Positions 28,692 through 38,760 of a DNA stretch of 47,357 nucleotides are shown piece by piece (position 1 is the first letter of the stretch; each line of letters starts with the position of its first letter). A program made the position numbers and the translations under genes. Under the pieces are notes generated by a model. The model was not told the DNA's origin, searched no databases, and saw nothing but the letters and a program-made list of their open reading frames with translations. The stretch is from assembly GCA_947305865.1 (NCBI GenBank), contig CAMZEU010000004.1, forward strand, positions 1 to 47,357, given 5' to 3'. Source of the stretch: an uncultured Clostridia bacterium. Lineage in GTDB: Bacteria > Bacillota > Clostridia > Christensenellales > CAG-917.

Positions 28692-29867
28692 ATGGATAGA
28701 AGACTCTTTACATCTGAAAGTGTTACAGAAGGACATCCAGATAAGGTTTGCGACCAAATCGCAGACTCTATCTTGGACGATGTCTTGTCTAAAGACAATA
28801 AAGCCCGTTGTGCAATAGAAGTCTGTTGTACAACAGGTATGGTCTTTGTCTTTGGAGAGATGACAACTTCACATTATAGCGATATTCCAAAAATCGTTAG
28901 AGGTGTTATAAAGGATATAGGTTATAACTCAAGCGATATGGGCTTTGATAGCCAAACTTGTGCAGTTATTACATCTATAGATGAGCAATCTCCAGATATT
29001 TGTCATGGTGTAGATAATGCATCAGACAAAGCCAACAACGATGAGGAAGAAGGATTGGGTGCAGGAGACCAAGGAATGATGTTTGGCTATGCATGTAGAG
29101 AAACAGAGTCCCTAATGCCTCTACCAATCACTTTAGCTCACGCTGTAACACAAAGATTAACATATGTTAGAAAGAACGGTATAATCCCTTACATTAGACC
29201 AGATGGCAAATCCCAAGTTACAGTTGAATATGTAGATGGAAAGCCAGTTAGAGTAGATGCAGTAGTTGTATCAACACAACATGATCCACATGATTTAGAA
29301 GAACTCAGAAAGGATATAGAAGAAAAGGTTATTAGACAAGCAATTCCAAAGGAATTGTTAGATGAAAATACCAAGTTCTTTATTAATCCTGCAGGCAACT
29401 TCGTATTAGGTGGACCAGCTGCAGATAGTGGTTTAACAGGAAGAAAGATTATAGTAGACACCTACGGTGGATATTGTCCACATGGTGGCGGAGCATTCTC
29501 CGGCAAAGATCCAACAAAGGTAGATAGAAGTGCAGCATATATGGCAAGATATATTTGCAAGAATTTAGTTGCTGCTGGTGCTGCAGATAGAGTTCAAATC
29601 CAAGTTGCATATGCAATAGGGAAAGCTCATCCAGTATCTATCTTAGTTGATTCCTTTGGAACAGGTGTTGTTTCCGATGACAAACTTTCTGAGATTGTTA
29701 GAAAGGTGTTCGATTTACGTCCAAAGGCAATTATTAAGACTTTAGGCTTAGATGCTCCAGTATATAGAATGTCTAGCAACTATGGTCACTTCGGTAGAGA
29801 AGGATTGCCTTGGGAAAAGACAGACAAAGTAGAAGAGATTAAAGGTTTATTACAATCTAATCTTTGA
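28692..29867 (+). CDS. metK: S-adenosylmethionine synthetase
   Basis: Makes S-adenosylmethionine from methionine and ATP in the cytoplasm, and supplies all methylation reactions. It is 391 aa with [22 protein letters not shown] at the N-terminus, [12 protein letters not shown], and [19 protein letters not shown]. The loop before GAGDQG is acidic ([10 protein letters not shown]). AGAGG precedes the ATG. It lies in the rpoBC transcription unit and has no SAM riboswitch, unlike many Bacillota metK genes. The stop is TGA, showing that UGA is not reassigned. A terminator follows. Confidence 0.97.
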   Translation: MDRRLFTSESVTEGHPDKVCDQIADSILDDVLSKDNKARCAIEVCCTTGMVFVFGEMTTSHYSDIPKIVRGVIKDIGYNSSDMGFDSQTCAVITSIDEQSPDICHGVDNASDKANNDEEEGLGAGDQGMMFGYACRETESLMPLPITLAHAVTQRLTYVRKNGIIPYIRPDGKSQVTVEYVDGKPVRVDAVVVSTQHDPHDLEELRKDIEEKVIRQAIPKELLDENTKFFINPAGNFVLGGPAADSGLTGRKIIVDTYGGYCPHGGGAFSGKDPTKVDRSAAYMARYICKNLVAAGAADRVQIQVAYAIGKAHPVSILVDSFGTGVVSDDKLSEIVRKVFDLRPKAIIKTLGLDAPVYRMSSNYGHFGREGLPWEKTDKVEEIKGLLQSNL

Positions 29868-29881
29868 AAATGAAAGATAAT

Positions 29882-29921
29882 TATAGGGGGCTTATGTACT
29901 AAAGGCCCTCTATATTTTTAT
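29882..29921 (+). terminator. Terminator after metK
   Basis: TATAGGGGGC and GCCCTCTATA form a 10-bp stem with one wobble and a 13-base loop, followed by TTTTTATT. It ends the rpoB-rpoC-metK unit only 16 bases before recD2, so partial readthrough is likely. Confidence 0.8.
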
Positions 29922-29936
29922 TCAAAAAGAGGAAAA

Positions 29937-32174
29937 ATGAAGAAAGATGATTCTTTAGACACATTTATCGGGGAAGTCATTGGGGTTATATACCGCAATG
30001 AAGAAACTGGTTATACGGTAATGAAAATACGAACAACAGAGGGATTAAGAATTACTGTTGTTGGTACTTGTATTCCTGTGTCCGAAGGACATCAAGTAAG
30101 GGTTGAGGGAGTCGTAAGAAATAATAAAACGTACGGAGACCAAATTGTTGCAGAAGACATTTGCATCCTTCCTCCATCCAAAATAGACGGTATTATTAAG
30201 TTCTTGTCTAGTGGTCTTATAAAAGGATTAGGACCAAGCACAGCAGAAGCAATAGTTGAAATGTATGGCAAAGATGCTCTAGATATTATGGAGTATCCAA
30301 TTAAGCTTGCAAAGGTCAGAGGCATTTCTCTTTCTAAAGCAATGAATTTCGCAAGAGAGTATATGAACCTTAAGAAGTTGCAAGATACCATGATGTTCCT
30401 CCAAGAACTAGGAATATCTGTAAATATGTCATTAAGAATATATAACCATTACTTTGAAAATAGTATAGAAGTAGTAAGAATGAATCCATATAGATTAGTA
30501 GATGACATAGATGGTATAGGTTTTGCAACTGCAGACAGAATAGGACAAAACTTAGGAATAGAAAAGGATAGTGAATTTAGAATTGAAGCAGCCATTTCAT
30601 ATTGTTTAAAGAAAGCAGCAAATATGAGTGGTAATGCATTCTTATACGAAGCAGACCTATATCGTGAGACTTTAGATGTCTTAAATGTTAATAGTGAAGA
30701 CATCGGAGAAAAGATTAGAGATGTTTTAGGAGATTTAATCGTTCTTGGAACAGTTATTAGATACGAAACAAAGAATGGCGCTGCAATTATGCATAAGTCC
30801 ATATATAACATAGAAAAGAAGATAGCTGCAAAACTTGCAGACTTAAGAGATAGAGCAAGATTAATCAACGTAGATCCAACTGAGGCCATAAGATTATACG
30901 AATCTAGAAATAAGATAACACTCCATGACAAACAAGTTGAAGCAATAGATGATACATTTGAGCATGGTGTACATATCATAACTGGTGGTCCAGGAACAGG
31001 TAAAACAACAATTATTAAGTGTATCATTTCTATTTTTGAAGACTTAGGAATGGATGTTGCACTTTGTGCACCTACTGGAAGAGCTGCAAAGAGAATGGCT
31101 CAAGCAACAGAAAGAGATGCAAGTACAATTCATAGATTACTTGGATATAGTGTAGATGCAGGTGGAACAATGAGGTTTGTATATAATGACAAGAGACCTC
31201 TTCCATATGATGTTGTTATTGTGGACGAAGTATCTATGTTAGATGAACCAATTCTATATCATTTAATTAGTGCTTTAGAAGATGGTACTAGATTAGTACT
31301 CGTTGGAGATAAAGACCAGCTTCCATCTGTTGGTATAGGTTGTGTTCTCCATGATTTAATTGAAAGTGGATACTTTGGTGTTTCATTCTTAACACAGATT
31401 TACCGTCAAGCAGAGTCTAGTGCAATTGTTGTTAATGCACACAGAATTAATAATGGACAAATGCCAAACTTAGATAATAAGAGCACAGACTTCTTCTATG
31501 ATGAAAAGAATAATTCTGTAGACATTGCAAATACAGTCATGGATTTAGTCTTAAATAGACTACCAGACTTCTTACATGTATCTCCAAGAGATATTAATGT
31601 ACTTTGTCCAATGAAGAGAGGAACAGCTGGTATTACTGCATTAAATGCAAGATTACAAAAAGCACTCAATCCATATTCAAGAGAAAAGAAAGAATTTAAG
31701 CATGGCGAAGTTATCTACAGAGAAGGCGACAAAGTTATGCAAATCGTAAACGACTACGAAATGACTTGGTTTGTTGCTCATGAACATTATGTTGAGAATG
31801 GATGTGGTGTATTTAACGGAGATGTTGGAGTAATTGAAAAGGTGAATTATACAACCAATGAATTTACAATTCATTTTGATGATGACAAGATATCCAATTA
31901 CTCATTCTCACAAGCAGACGAAATAACTCTTGCATATGCTGTAACTATACATAAATCACAAGGTAGTGAGTTTGATAATGTTGTATTAGCATTAGATGCA
32001 AGTTACCTTATGCAAACAAGAAACTTATTATACACGGGTGTTACACGTGCGAAAAATATAGTTGTATTAGTAGGAGCAATTCCAACTATACAAAAGATGA
32101 TAGCAAATAACGAAACAATGAAACGAAATTCTTTATTAACACAATTGTTAATAGAAGAGTTTGGCAATATATAA
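29937..32174 (+). CDS. recD2: RecD2-type DNA helicase (SF1B)
   Basis: A 5'-3' DNA helicase of the RecD2 group found in bacteria without a RecBC partner, linked to replication-fork and repair functions. In order: an N-terminal OB-like domain (FIGEVIGVIYRNEETGYTV, about 9-80), helix-hairpin-helix segments (about 80-210), Walker A GGPGTGKTT (about 351), Walker B VDEVSML, QIYRQ, and the late motifs AVTIHKSQGSEF and LLYTGVTRAK. The length (745 aa) is normal. Ribosome binding site AGAGG. No promoter is clear between the metK terminator and the ATG. secA follows ten bases after the stop. Confidence 0.94.
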   Translation: MKKDDSLDTFIGEVIGVIYRNEETGYTVMKIRTTEGLRITVVGTCIPVSEGHQVRVEGVVRNNKTYGDQIVAEDICILPPSKIDGIIKFLSSGLIKGLGPSTAEAIVEMYGKDALDIMEYPIKLAKVRGISLSKAMNFAREYMNLKKLQDTMMFLQELGISVNMSLRIYNHYFENSIEVVRMNPYRLVDDIDGIGFATADRIGQNLGIEKDSEFRIEAAISYCLKKAANMSGNAFLYEADLYRETLDVLNVNSEDIGEKIRDVLGDLIVLGTVIRYETKNGAAIMHKSIYNIEKKIAAKLADLRDRARLINVDPTEAIRLYESRNKITLHDKQVEAIDDTFEHGVHIITGGPGTGKTTIIKCIISIFEDLGMDVALCAPTGRAAKRMAQATERDASTIHRLLGYSVDAGGTMRFVYNDKRPLPYDVVIVDEVSMLDEPILYHLISALEDGTRLVLVGDKDQLPSVGIGCVLHDLIESGYFGVSFLTQIYRQAESSAIVVNAHRINNGQMPNLDNKSTDFFYDEKNNSVDIANTVMDLVLNRLPDFLHVSPRDINVLCPMKRGTAGITALNARLQKALNPYSREKKEFKHGEVIYREGDKVMQIVNDYEMTWFVAHEHYVENGCGVFNGDVGVIEKVNYTTNEFTIHFDDDKISNYSFSQADEITLAYAVTIHKSQGSEFDNVVLALDASYLMQTRNLLYTGVTRAKNIVVLVGAIPTIQKMIANNETMKRNSLLTQLLIEEFGNI

Positions 32175-32184
32175 GGAGGGCAGT

Positions 32185-35043
32185 ATGAGTTCAGAAACAC
32201 TTAATTGGAGAGAACTATACAGGTCTTATTATCCTGGATTAAAAGGATTTTTAAATGATAATGCAAGAAGTGTTAAAGCACTTTGCAAAAGAGCAGTTAA
32301 AATTTGCGCATTAAAGAGCAAATATGAACCAATGACAAATGAGGAATTGCAAGCTCAAACAGGAATATTAAAAGAACGTCTTAAAAATGGCGAAAAGTTA
32401 AACGATATTCTTAATGATGCATTTGCAGTTATTAGAGAAGCAGGTAGAAGAGTATTGAATATGGAACACTTCCCAGTTCAATTAATGGGTGGTATTGCTA
32501 TATTCCAAGGCAGAATTGCTGAAATGGGAACTGGTGAAGGTAAAACATTAGTTGCAACTCTTCCAGCATACCTTGAGGCACTTTCAGGTGAAGGCGTTCA
32601 CGTTGTTACAGTTAACGATTACCTTGCATCTCGTGACGCAGCATGGATGGGTAAGATCTACAATTTCTTAGGAGTAAGTGTTGGTGTTATCGTTCACGAA
32701 ATGGACAACGATGCAAAGAAGGCTGCATATAATGCAGATATTACATATTGTACAAATAGTGAACTTGGTTTCGACTTCTTAAGAGATAATATGGTTGTAT
32801 ATAAGAAAGACAAAGTACAACGTGTTCTTAATTTTGCAATCGTAGACGAAGTAGACTCAATTTTAATAGATGAAGCAAGAACTCCTTTAATTATTTCTGG
32901 CAGAGGAGACAAGAGTGGTGAATTATACCTTAAGGCAGATTCATTTGCTAGAACTCTTTCTGGAGATACAGACTACACCATAGAAGAAAAAGAAAGAACA
33001 ATTATGCTTACCGAAGAAGGTGTAGAAAAGGCAGAGAAATACTTCAAGGTTGAAAATCTTACAGATTTAGAGAACTCAGATTTATATCATCATATTCAAA
33101 ACGCTCTAAAGGCCCACGAATTGATGAAGAAAGATAGAGACTACATTGTTTCAGACGGTGAGATTCTTATCGTAGACGAGTTTACAGGCCGTGTAATGAT
33201 AGGTAGACGTTACTCAGATGGATTGCATCAAGCTATTGAAGCAAAAGAAAGAGTAATGATTAAGAATGAGAACAAGACTCTTGCTACTATTACATACCAA
33301 AACTTCTTCAGAATGTATAAGAAATTATCTGGTATGACAGGTACAGCAAAGACAGAAGAAGAGGAATTCAGAGATATTTATTCTTTAGACGTTGTAACAA
33401 TTCCACCAAACAAGCCATCTCAAAGATTAGATGAACATGATGTTATTTACAAGACAAGAGATGCTAAGTTAAAGGCAATTGTAGAAGAAATTGAGAAGAG
33501 ACACGAAATAGGACAACCAATTCTAGTTGGTACTGTTTCTGTTGAGAAATCTGAAGAACTCTCAACTATGTTGAGAAACAAACATATACCACACAATGTT
33601 TTGAATGCTAAGAACCATAAGATGGAAGCAGAAATCGTTGCACAAGCTGGTAAGTATGGTCAAGTAACAATTGCAACAAATATGGCTGGTCGTGGTACCG
33701 ATATCGTTTTAGGTGGTAACCCAGAATTCGCTGCAAAGGCAAGAATGGAAGCTAACGGTTATTCAAAGGAAATTATCGAAGCAGCAACTTCCTTCGTTCC
33801 TACAACCAATACAGACGTTTTAGCAGCTAAAGAATACTTCAATAGACAATACGAAGAATTCAAAAAGCAAACAGATGCCGAAAAACAACAAGTATTAGCA
33901 GTTGGTGGACTTAGAATTATTGGTACAGAAAGACATGACTCACGTCGTATAGATAACCAGTTAAGAGGTAGATCTGGACGTCAAGGAGACCCAGGTAGCA
34001 CACAATTCTTCATTTCTTGTGATGATGACGTAGCAAGAATCTTCGGTGGGGATAGATTAAAGATGATTATGAGCACAATGAATATCCCAGAAGACCAACC
34101 AATTGTTTCAAAGACATTAACAAGACTTATTGAAAGTGCACAAAGAAGAGTTGAGGGTAGAAACTACTCCATCAGAAAACAAGTTCTCTCTTATGATGAT
34201 GTAATGAATGCACAAAGAGAAATTATCTACAAGCAAAGGGGACAAGTCTTGGATGGCATGGATGTACATGACCAAATTCTCGATATGATGGATTCATTAT
34301 CAGAAGAAATCATTGGATACTATGCAGACTATAAGCAAGACTACACAGAATGGGATTACAAAGCATTCAACGATTCTCTTGAAAATAAGATGGTTCCAAA
34401 GGATTCCAACTTGATGACTCCAGAGCTTGCAGAATGTTTCGATATCTACAAACTTAAAGATGTTGTTATGAAGGCTGCAAATGCTGCTTATGAGAAGCTC
34501 ATCAATGATACAAAAGAACAACTTGCTTTAATATATAAAGCAGTTGCAGACCAAGGACACGGAGATGACGAAAAACTCGCATGGCTTAAACAAGTTGCAA
34601 CAACTGGTGAAGGCTATGATTTCGGCGATGTAGAAAGAGTTGTATTATTAACATCTGTAGATAGAAAGTGGATGACACATATCGATGATATGGACACTCT
34701 TAGACATGGTATTGGACTTCGTGGTTACGGACAAAGAGACCCAGTTATCTCATATAGAGAAGAAGGTTGGGGAATGTTCGATGATATGGTAGAAGGAATC
34801 CATTCTCAAACAGCAAGCACACTCTTAAAGATGACTCCATTTGGTGCAGCAATGACAATGCTCTCGCTACACGGAATTAGAATTAGAGTAGATAGACCAA
34901 AAGAAGAAGAACATGCTGGCGTAAAACAAGCAAGAAGAAGTGTAACAAAAGAAATCGGAAGAAATGATCCATGTCCATGTGGAAGCGGATTAAAATTCAA
35001 GAACTGTAAGTGTAAGGAATATCATCCAGATTTATACAAATAA
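32185..35043 (+). CDS. secA: Protein translocase subunit SecA
   Basis: The ATPase motor of the Sec pathway, pushing preproteins through SecYEG at the membrane. It is 952 aa: NBD1 with GTGEGKTLVATLPAYL and VDEVDSILIDEARTP, a preprotein cross-linking domain, NBD2 (TNMAGRGTDIVLGGNP and RRIDNQLRGRSGRQGDPG), the helical scaffold, and a C-terminal SEC-C zinc tail (NDPCPCGSGLKFKNCKC). The tail has CxC...CxC spacing instead of the more usual CC or CH ending. The track start at a TTG overlaps recD2. The ATG at 32185, after AAGGAGGG, is correct. prfB begins two bases after the stop. Confidence 0.97.
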   Translation: MSSETLNWRELYRSYYPGLKGFLNDNARSVKALCKRAVKICALKSKYEPMTNEELQAQTGILKERLKNGEKLNDILNDAFAVIREAGRRVLNMEHFPVQLMGGIAIFQGRIAEMGTGEGKTLVATLPAYLEALSGEGVHVVTVNDYLASRDAAWMGKIYNFLGVSVGVIVHEMDNDAKKAAYNADITYCTNSELGFDFLRDNMVVYKKDKVQRVLNFAIVDEVDSILIDEARTPLIISGRGDKSGELYLKADSFARTLSGDTDYTIEEKERTIMLTEEGVEKAEKYFKVENLTDLENSDLYHHIQNALKAHELMKKDRDYIVSDGEILIVDEFTGRVMIGRRYSDGLHQAIEAKERVMIKNENKTLATITYQNFFRMYKKLSGMTGTAKTEEEEFRDIYSLDVVTIPPNKPSQRLDEHDVIYKTRDAKLKAIVEEIEKRHEIGQPILVGTVSVEKSEELSTMLRNKHIPHNVLNAKNHKMEAEIVAQAGKYGQVTIATNMAGRGTDIVLGGNPEFAAKARMEANGYSKEIIEAATSFVPTTNTDVLAAKEYFNRQYEEFKKQTDAEKQQVLAVGGLRIIGTERHDSRRIDNQLRGRSGRQGDPGSTQFFISCDDDVARIFGGDRLKMIMSTMNIPEDQPIVSKTLTRLIESAQRRVEGRNYSIRKQVLSYDDVMNAQREIIYKQRGQVLDGMDVHDQILDMMDSLSEEIIGYYADYKQDYTEWDYKAFNDSLENKMVPKDSNLMTPELAECFDIYKLKDVVMKAANAAYEKLINDTKEQLALIYKAVADQGHGDDEKLAWLKQVATTGEGYDFGDVERVVLLTSVDRKWMTHIDDMDTLRHGIGLRGYGQRDPVISYREEGWGMFDDMVEGIHSQTASTLLKMTPFGAAMTMLSLHGIRIRVDRPKEEEHAGVKQARRSVTKEIGRNDPCPCGSGLKFKNCKCKEYHPDLYK

Positions 35044-35045
35044 TT

Positions 35046-36152
35046 ATGGACTTTTATAATATAAAAAATGATTTAAAAGAGATAAGAACTGAACTAGCAC
35101 ATGCATATGCTGGTATTAATCCAGATAAGAAAAGAGAAAGGATTAAAGAACTAGAAGCAATGCAAAATGCAGAAGGGTTTTGGAATGATGCTCAAAATGC
35201 TGCAAAAGTAACAAAAGAGCAAAACCAACTCCAAGCAAAACTAGCTAAGTTTGAAAGCACACTAAAAGACTTAGACTCCACAATAGAAATGGTGGATATG
35301 TTATCTCTTGAAGAAGATCCAGAAAGTGAGGCAGAAGTTGAGACTCATATTAAGGAATTAAAGAAGAAATGTGAAGCTCTTTCTTTAGAAACACTTCTCT
35401 CTGGCAAGTATGATTCTCTAAACGCCATTTTAACCCTTCATGCTGGCGCAGGTGGCACGGAAGCTATGGACTGGACGCAGATGTTGTTCAGGATGTATGC
35501 AAGGTATGTAGAGCGTTGTGGCTGGTCTCTAACAGTATTGGATCAACTAGATGGTGAAGAAGCAGGTCTAAAAAGTATAACCTTTTTAGTTGAAGGCGAA
35601 AATGCATATGGATACCTTAAATCTGAGAAGGGAGTACATAGACTTGTTCGTATCTCTCCTTTTGATGCCAATAAGAGAAGACATACATCTTTTGCTTCTT
35701 TAGAAGTAATGCCTCAAATCATAGATGATTCAGATATAGTTATTCGTCCAGAAGAATTAAAGATAGATACATATAGAAGTTCTGGTGCTGGCGGACAACA
35801 TGTTAACAAGACTGAATCTGCAGTTCGTATTACACACTTGCCAACAGGCATTATAGTTGCTTGCCAAGTAGAAAGAAGCCAAATGCAAAATAAAGAAATG
35901 GCAATGAATATGCTTAAGTCTAAACTTGCAGAGAAGAGAGAAGCAGAAAGACAAGCAGAAGCATCTAATATTTCTGGACAATTAAAAAAGATTGAATTCG
36001 GTAGCCAAATAAGAAGTTATGTATTCTGTCCATATACTCTTGTAAAAGACCATAGAACAGATTATGAAAACGGAAATATCCAAGCAGTTATGGATGGAGA
36101 TTTAGATGGTTTCATAAACGAATACCTTAAGAAATCTGCAATAGAAGAATAA
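35046..36152 (+). CDS. prfB: Peptide chain release factor 2
   Basis: RF2 releases peptides at UAA and UGA stops. The codon-recognition tripeptide SPF (in RISPFDANKRRHTSF) and the catalytic GGQ (in SSGAGGQHVNKTESAVR) are present, and the HAGAGGTEAMDW block precedes them. It is 368 aa in one uninterrupted frame. The programmed +1 frameshift with an in-frame UGA, by which most bacteria autoregulate prfB, is absent. It starts two bases after the secA stop with no visible ribosome binding site, implying translational coupling. The secA-prfB pairing is common in Bacillota. Confidence 0.97.
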   Translation: MDFYNIKNDLKEIRTELAHAYAGINPDKKRERIKELEAMQNAEGFWNDAQNAAKVTKEQNQLQAKLAKFESTLKDLDSTIEMVDMLSLEEDPESEAEVETHIKELKKKCEALSLETLLSGKYDSLNAILTLHAGAGGTEAMDWTQMLFRMYARYVERCGWSLTVLDQLDGEEAGLKSITFLVEGENAYGYLKSEKGVHRLVRISPFDANKRRHTSFASLEVMPQIIDDSDIVIRPEELKIDTYRSSGAGGQHVNKTESAVRITHLPTGIIVACQVERSQMQNKEMAMNMLKSKLAEKREAERQAEASNISGQLKKIEFGSQIRSYVFCPYTLVKDHRTDYENGNIQAVMDGDLDGFINEYLKKSAIEE

Positions 36153-36153
36153 T

Positions 36154-37191
36154 ATGTATAATCCAACGAACCCAAAAGATAAAGAGAATATAATTGTGCT
36201 AGCAATTGAATCTAGTTGCGATGAAACAGCTTGTGCTATTGTTAAAAATGGCAGAGAAGTTTTAGCATCTACAATTGCAACACAAATAGAGATTCATAAG
36301 AGATTCGGAGGAGTTGTTCCAGAGATAGCAAGTAGAAACCATACAATGGCAATTGAAACAGTAGTTAATGATACAATCATTAAATCCGGTCTAAAAATAG
36401 AAGATATAGATGCAATTGCTGTTACATATGGTGCAGGTTTATTAGGGGCTCTTTTGGTTGGTGTTAACTATGCTAAAGGCCTTGCATATGCATATAACAA
36501 ACCTCTATATGGTATTTCACATATTAGAGGACATATAGCAGCAAATTATATAGGAACCAATCTTAAACCACCATACCTTTGCTTACTTGCAAGTGGTGGA
36601 CATACAGCAGTTCTCAATGTTAAGAGTTATACAGAAATAGAAGCATTAGCATCTTCAAAAGATGATGCAGCAGGGGAAGCTTTTGATAAGGTCGCAAGAG
36701 TATTGTCACTTCCATATCCAGGTGGACCAGAAATAGAAAAGCTTGCAAAGCAAGGAAATGCAAACATTGAAATGCCATGTCCAACATTTAATGACAAAGA
36801 TGAGTTATGGTTCTCATTCTCTGGTATTAAGACATTCGTTATAAATTATGCTCATAAACTAGAACAAAAAGGTGAGAAGATGATAGATGCAGATGTTGCA
36901 GCATCCTTCCAAGAAGCAGCCGTAACACAACTTTTCAATACGACTTTAAATGCTGCAAAGAGAACAGGAATGAAGAATATTGCAATTGCTGGTGGTGTAT
37001 CTGCAAACCAATGCCTAAGAGAGAGATTTGATAGCTTAAAAGACAAGGGATACAACATCTATTATCCACAACTTAAGTATTGTACAGATAATGCTGCAAT
37101 GATTGGTGCAGAGGCTTTCTATGCTATTAAGAGTGGTATGGAAATGAGCCCATTATCATTGGATGCAAAGGCAACAGTCGCACTAAAATAA
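36154..37191 (+). CDS. tsaD: tRNA N6-adenosine threonylcarbamoyltransferase TsaD
   Basis: The catalytic subunit of t6A37 tRNA modification, working with TsaB, TsaC and TsaE, none of which is in the window. It is 345 aa with the ASKHA-fold N-terminus VLAIESSCDETACAIV, the metal-binding HxxxH in SHIRGHIAANY, LLASGGHT, and AIAGGVSANQCLR. It begins one base after the prfB stop, with only a weak AGAAG-like ribosome binding site, as expected for coupling. About 15 residues precede the conserved N-terminus. A terminator follows and ends the recD2-secA-prfB-tsaD run. Confidence 0.96.
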   Translation: MYNPTNPKDKENIIVLAIESSCDETACAIVKNGREVLASTIATQIEIHKRFGGVVPEIASRNHTMAIETVVNDTIIKSGLKIEDIDAIAVTYGAGLLGALLVGVNYAKGLAYAYNKPLYGISHIRGHIAANYIGTNLKPPYLCLLASGGHTAVLNVKSYTEIEALASSKDDAAGEAFDKVARVLSLPYPGGPEIEKLAKQGNANIEMPCPTFNDKDELWFSFSGIKTFVINYAHKLEQKGEKMIDADVAASFQEAAVTQLFNTTLNAAKRTGMKNIAIAGGVSANQCLRERFDSLKDKGYNIYYPQLKYCTDNAAMIGAEAFYAIKSGMEMSPLSLDAKATVALK

Positions 37192-37219
37192 TTAAAAATT
37201 TTAGCATATAAAAAGTATA

Positions 37220-37250
37220 AATATTCGCTATTCTAAGCGGGTATTTTTTA
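37220..37250 (+). terminator. Terminator after tsaD
   Basis: AATATTCGCT pairs with AGCGGGTATT (10 bp, two wobbles, 6-base loop), followed by a long T-rich run. Confidence 0.82.
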
Positions 37251-37283
37251 TTTTTCTAGGGTAGTTTGTAAAGCCAATTAAAA

Positions 37284-37312
37284 TTGACTTTTACAAAAGA
37301 AAAGAGTAATAT
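37284..37312 (+). promoter_or_regulatory. Promoter of the M28 peptidase gene
   Basis: TTGACT (37284-37289), a 17-base spacer and TAATAT (37307-37312). AGAGG follows before the ATG. Confidence 0.65.
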
Positions 37313-37341
37313 TATTTCTAGTTTATTTTAGAGGTAGAAAG

Positions 37342-38601
37342 ATGGATTTAAGTAATGTTAAAAACACATCTAGCAAACAAGCAGACTTCATAAGCACTGA
37401 GATTGGAACAGTATGTAAGAAGTTTGGTGCAAGAGATTCTGGTGGCAAAGGCGAAAAGAAAGCCATGGAATATATGGCTGAAACAGTTGGCAAATATGCA
37501 GATGACGTAAAGACAGAGAGTTATGATGTACATCCGGGTGCATTTATGGGCTGGATTTATATCACAGTTTCATTAGTTCTTGCTGCATTAGTATGCTCAT
37601 TCTTCCTTCCAATAATTTCAATAATATTCATCGTTATTGGAATGCTTGTAATGATTTTGGAATTTGTTTGCTACTTCCAAGTCGTAGACTTTATGTGGCC
37701 AAAGAAACAATCTCAAGTTATTACAGCCATTAAGAAACCAACAGGCGAAGTGAAGAGAAGAATATACTTCACAGGACATACAGATGCTGCTTATGAATGG
37801 ACAGTAAATTCATTCTTAGGTGGAAAGTGGTTTATCGCACATTTCTTAATCTCAATAGTTGGTGTTTTATATCTCTTCGGAGTATCCATTGCAACCACTA
37901 TTATTTGGGCAAAAGGCGGTACTTTTGCTGGTATTATGACAGTAGGAAGCACAACATTTATTCCATCTGTAATTAGCTTATTATTCTTCCCACTTTGGGT
38001 GCTCTTATATGATCTTTCTAACCCTAAAGTTGTAGCTCCTGGTGCAAACGATAATTTAACAGGAACATACCTCTCAATCAGCATTCTAAAGGCATTAAAA
38101 GAGGCAAAAGTTGATTTAGAAAACACAGAAGTTGGCATTATTTTAGCAGGCTCAGAAGAGTGTGGATTACGTGGTTCAAAAGCATGGGCAAAAATGCATG
38201 CAAAAGAACTCCTTGAAGATGAGAAAAATGGTATTCCAACAAAGATTGTTGTATTCGATACAATTTGTGAAGATGACTACTTCATGACAAACGTAAAGGA
38301 TCTAAATGGTTTTGTTAAATCAGATGATGTAGTTGCAAAGATGGTTAATGATGCATTTGATGAATTAGAAATCAAACATACACCAAATGGTTCCGTACCA
38401 CTTGGAGCAACAGATAGTGCAGCATTCTCACAAGCAGGATTAGATGCAGTTGCTGTTACAGCAATGAATCATGACTTACCAATTTACTATCATACAAGAC
38501 ACGACAAACCAGAACTTGTAAATCCAGTATGTCTTGAGAAAGGATTCAAAGTTGCAGTTCAAATTATACAGAACTACGACGATGCAAAATATGATAAATA
38601 A
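37342..38601 (+). CDS. M28-family zinc peptidase with embedded membrane helices
   Basis: A 419-aa protein with the M28 aminopeptidase metal ligands: FTGHTDAA (about 143), GANDNLTG (about 234), GSEECGLRG (about 270), and a late YYHTRHD. Two pairs of hydrophobic helices interrupt it: about 70-88 and 91-113 before the first ligand, and about 164-189 and 205-224 between the first and second ligands. There is no signal peptide. Because helices come in pairs, all metal ligands can lie on one membrane face, probably the cytoplasm. The substrate is unknown; dipeptides or N-terminal residues of membrane-near peptides are possible. It is a single-gene unit between its own promoter and terminator. Confidence 0.85.
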   Translation: MDLSNVKNTSSKQADFISTEIGTVCKKFGARDSGGKGEKKAMEYMAETVGKYADDVKTESYDVHPGAFMGWIYITVSLVLAALVCSFFLPIISIIFIVIGMLVMILEFVCYFQVVDFMWPKKQSQVITAIKKPTGEVKRRIYFTGHTDAAYEWTVNSFLGGKWFIAHFLISIVGVLYLFGVSIATTIIWAKGGTFAGIMTVGSTTFIPSVISLLFFPLWVLLYDLSNPKVVAPGANDNLTGTYLSISILKALKEAKVDLENTEVGIILAGSEECGLRGSKAWAKMHAKELLEDEKNGIPTKIVVFDTICEDDYFMTNVKDLNGFVKSDDVVAKMVNDAFDELEIKHTPNGSVPLGATDSAAFSQAGLDAVAVTAMNHDLPIYYHTRHDKPELVNPVCLEKGFKVAVQIIQNYDDAKYDK

Positions 38602-38609
38602 GAATTTAT

Positions 38610-38635
38610 CCCGTAGCCAAAAGCTGCGGGTTTTT
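38610..38635 (+). terminator. Terminator after the M28 peptidase gene
   Basis: CCCGTAGC/GCTGCGGG, an 8-bp stem with one wobble and a 5-base loop, followed by TTTTT. Confidence 0.9.
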
Positions 38636-38726
38636 CTTACATAGTGTTTTAAATTGAAAAAACACCACAATATCTTGGGGATTACCTCTTAATATAAATA
38701 TTATTAAATATTTTTGTATTTTTCGT

Positions 38727-38756
38727 TTGACTTATACTGTATTCTCTTGTTATTAT
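38727..38756 (+). promoter_or_regulatory. Promoter of the rpsL operon
   Basis: TTGACT (38727-38732), an 18-base spacer and TATTAT (38751-38756). Initiation near 38764 would give a leader of about 340 bases before rpsL. The stretch 38636-38726 is AT-rich and shows nothing else. Confidence 0.55.
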
Positions 38757-38760
38757 TATC

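Noticed and set aside
35046-35140. Programmed +1 frameshift in prfB
   Set aside because: The reading frame is continuous and no in-frame UGA with a slippery CTT is present.
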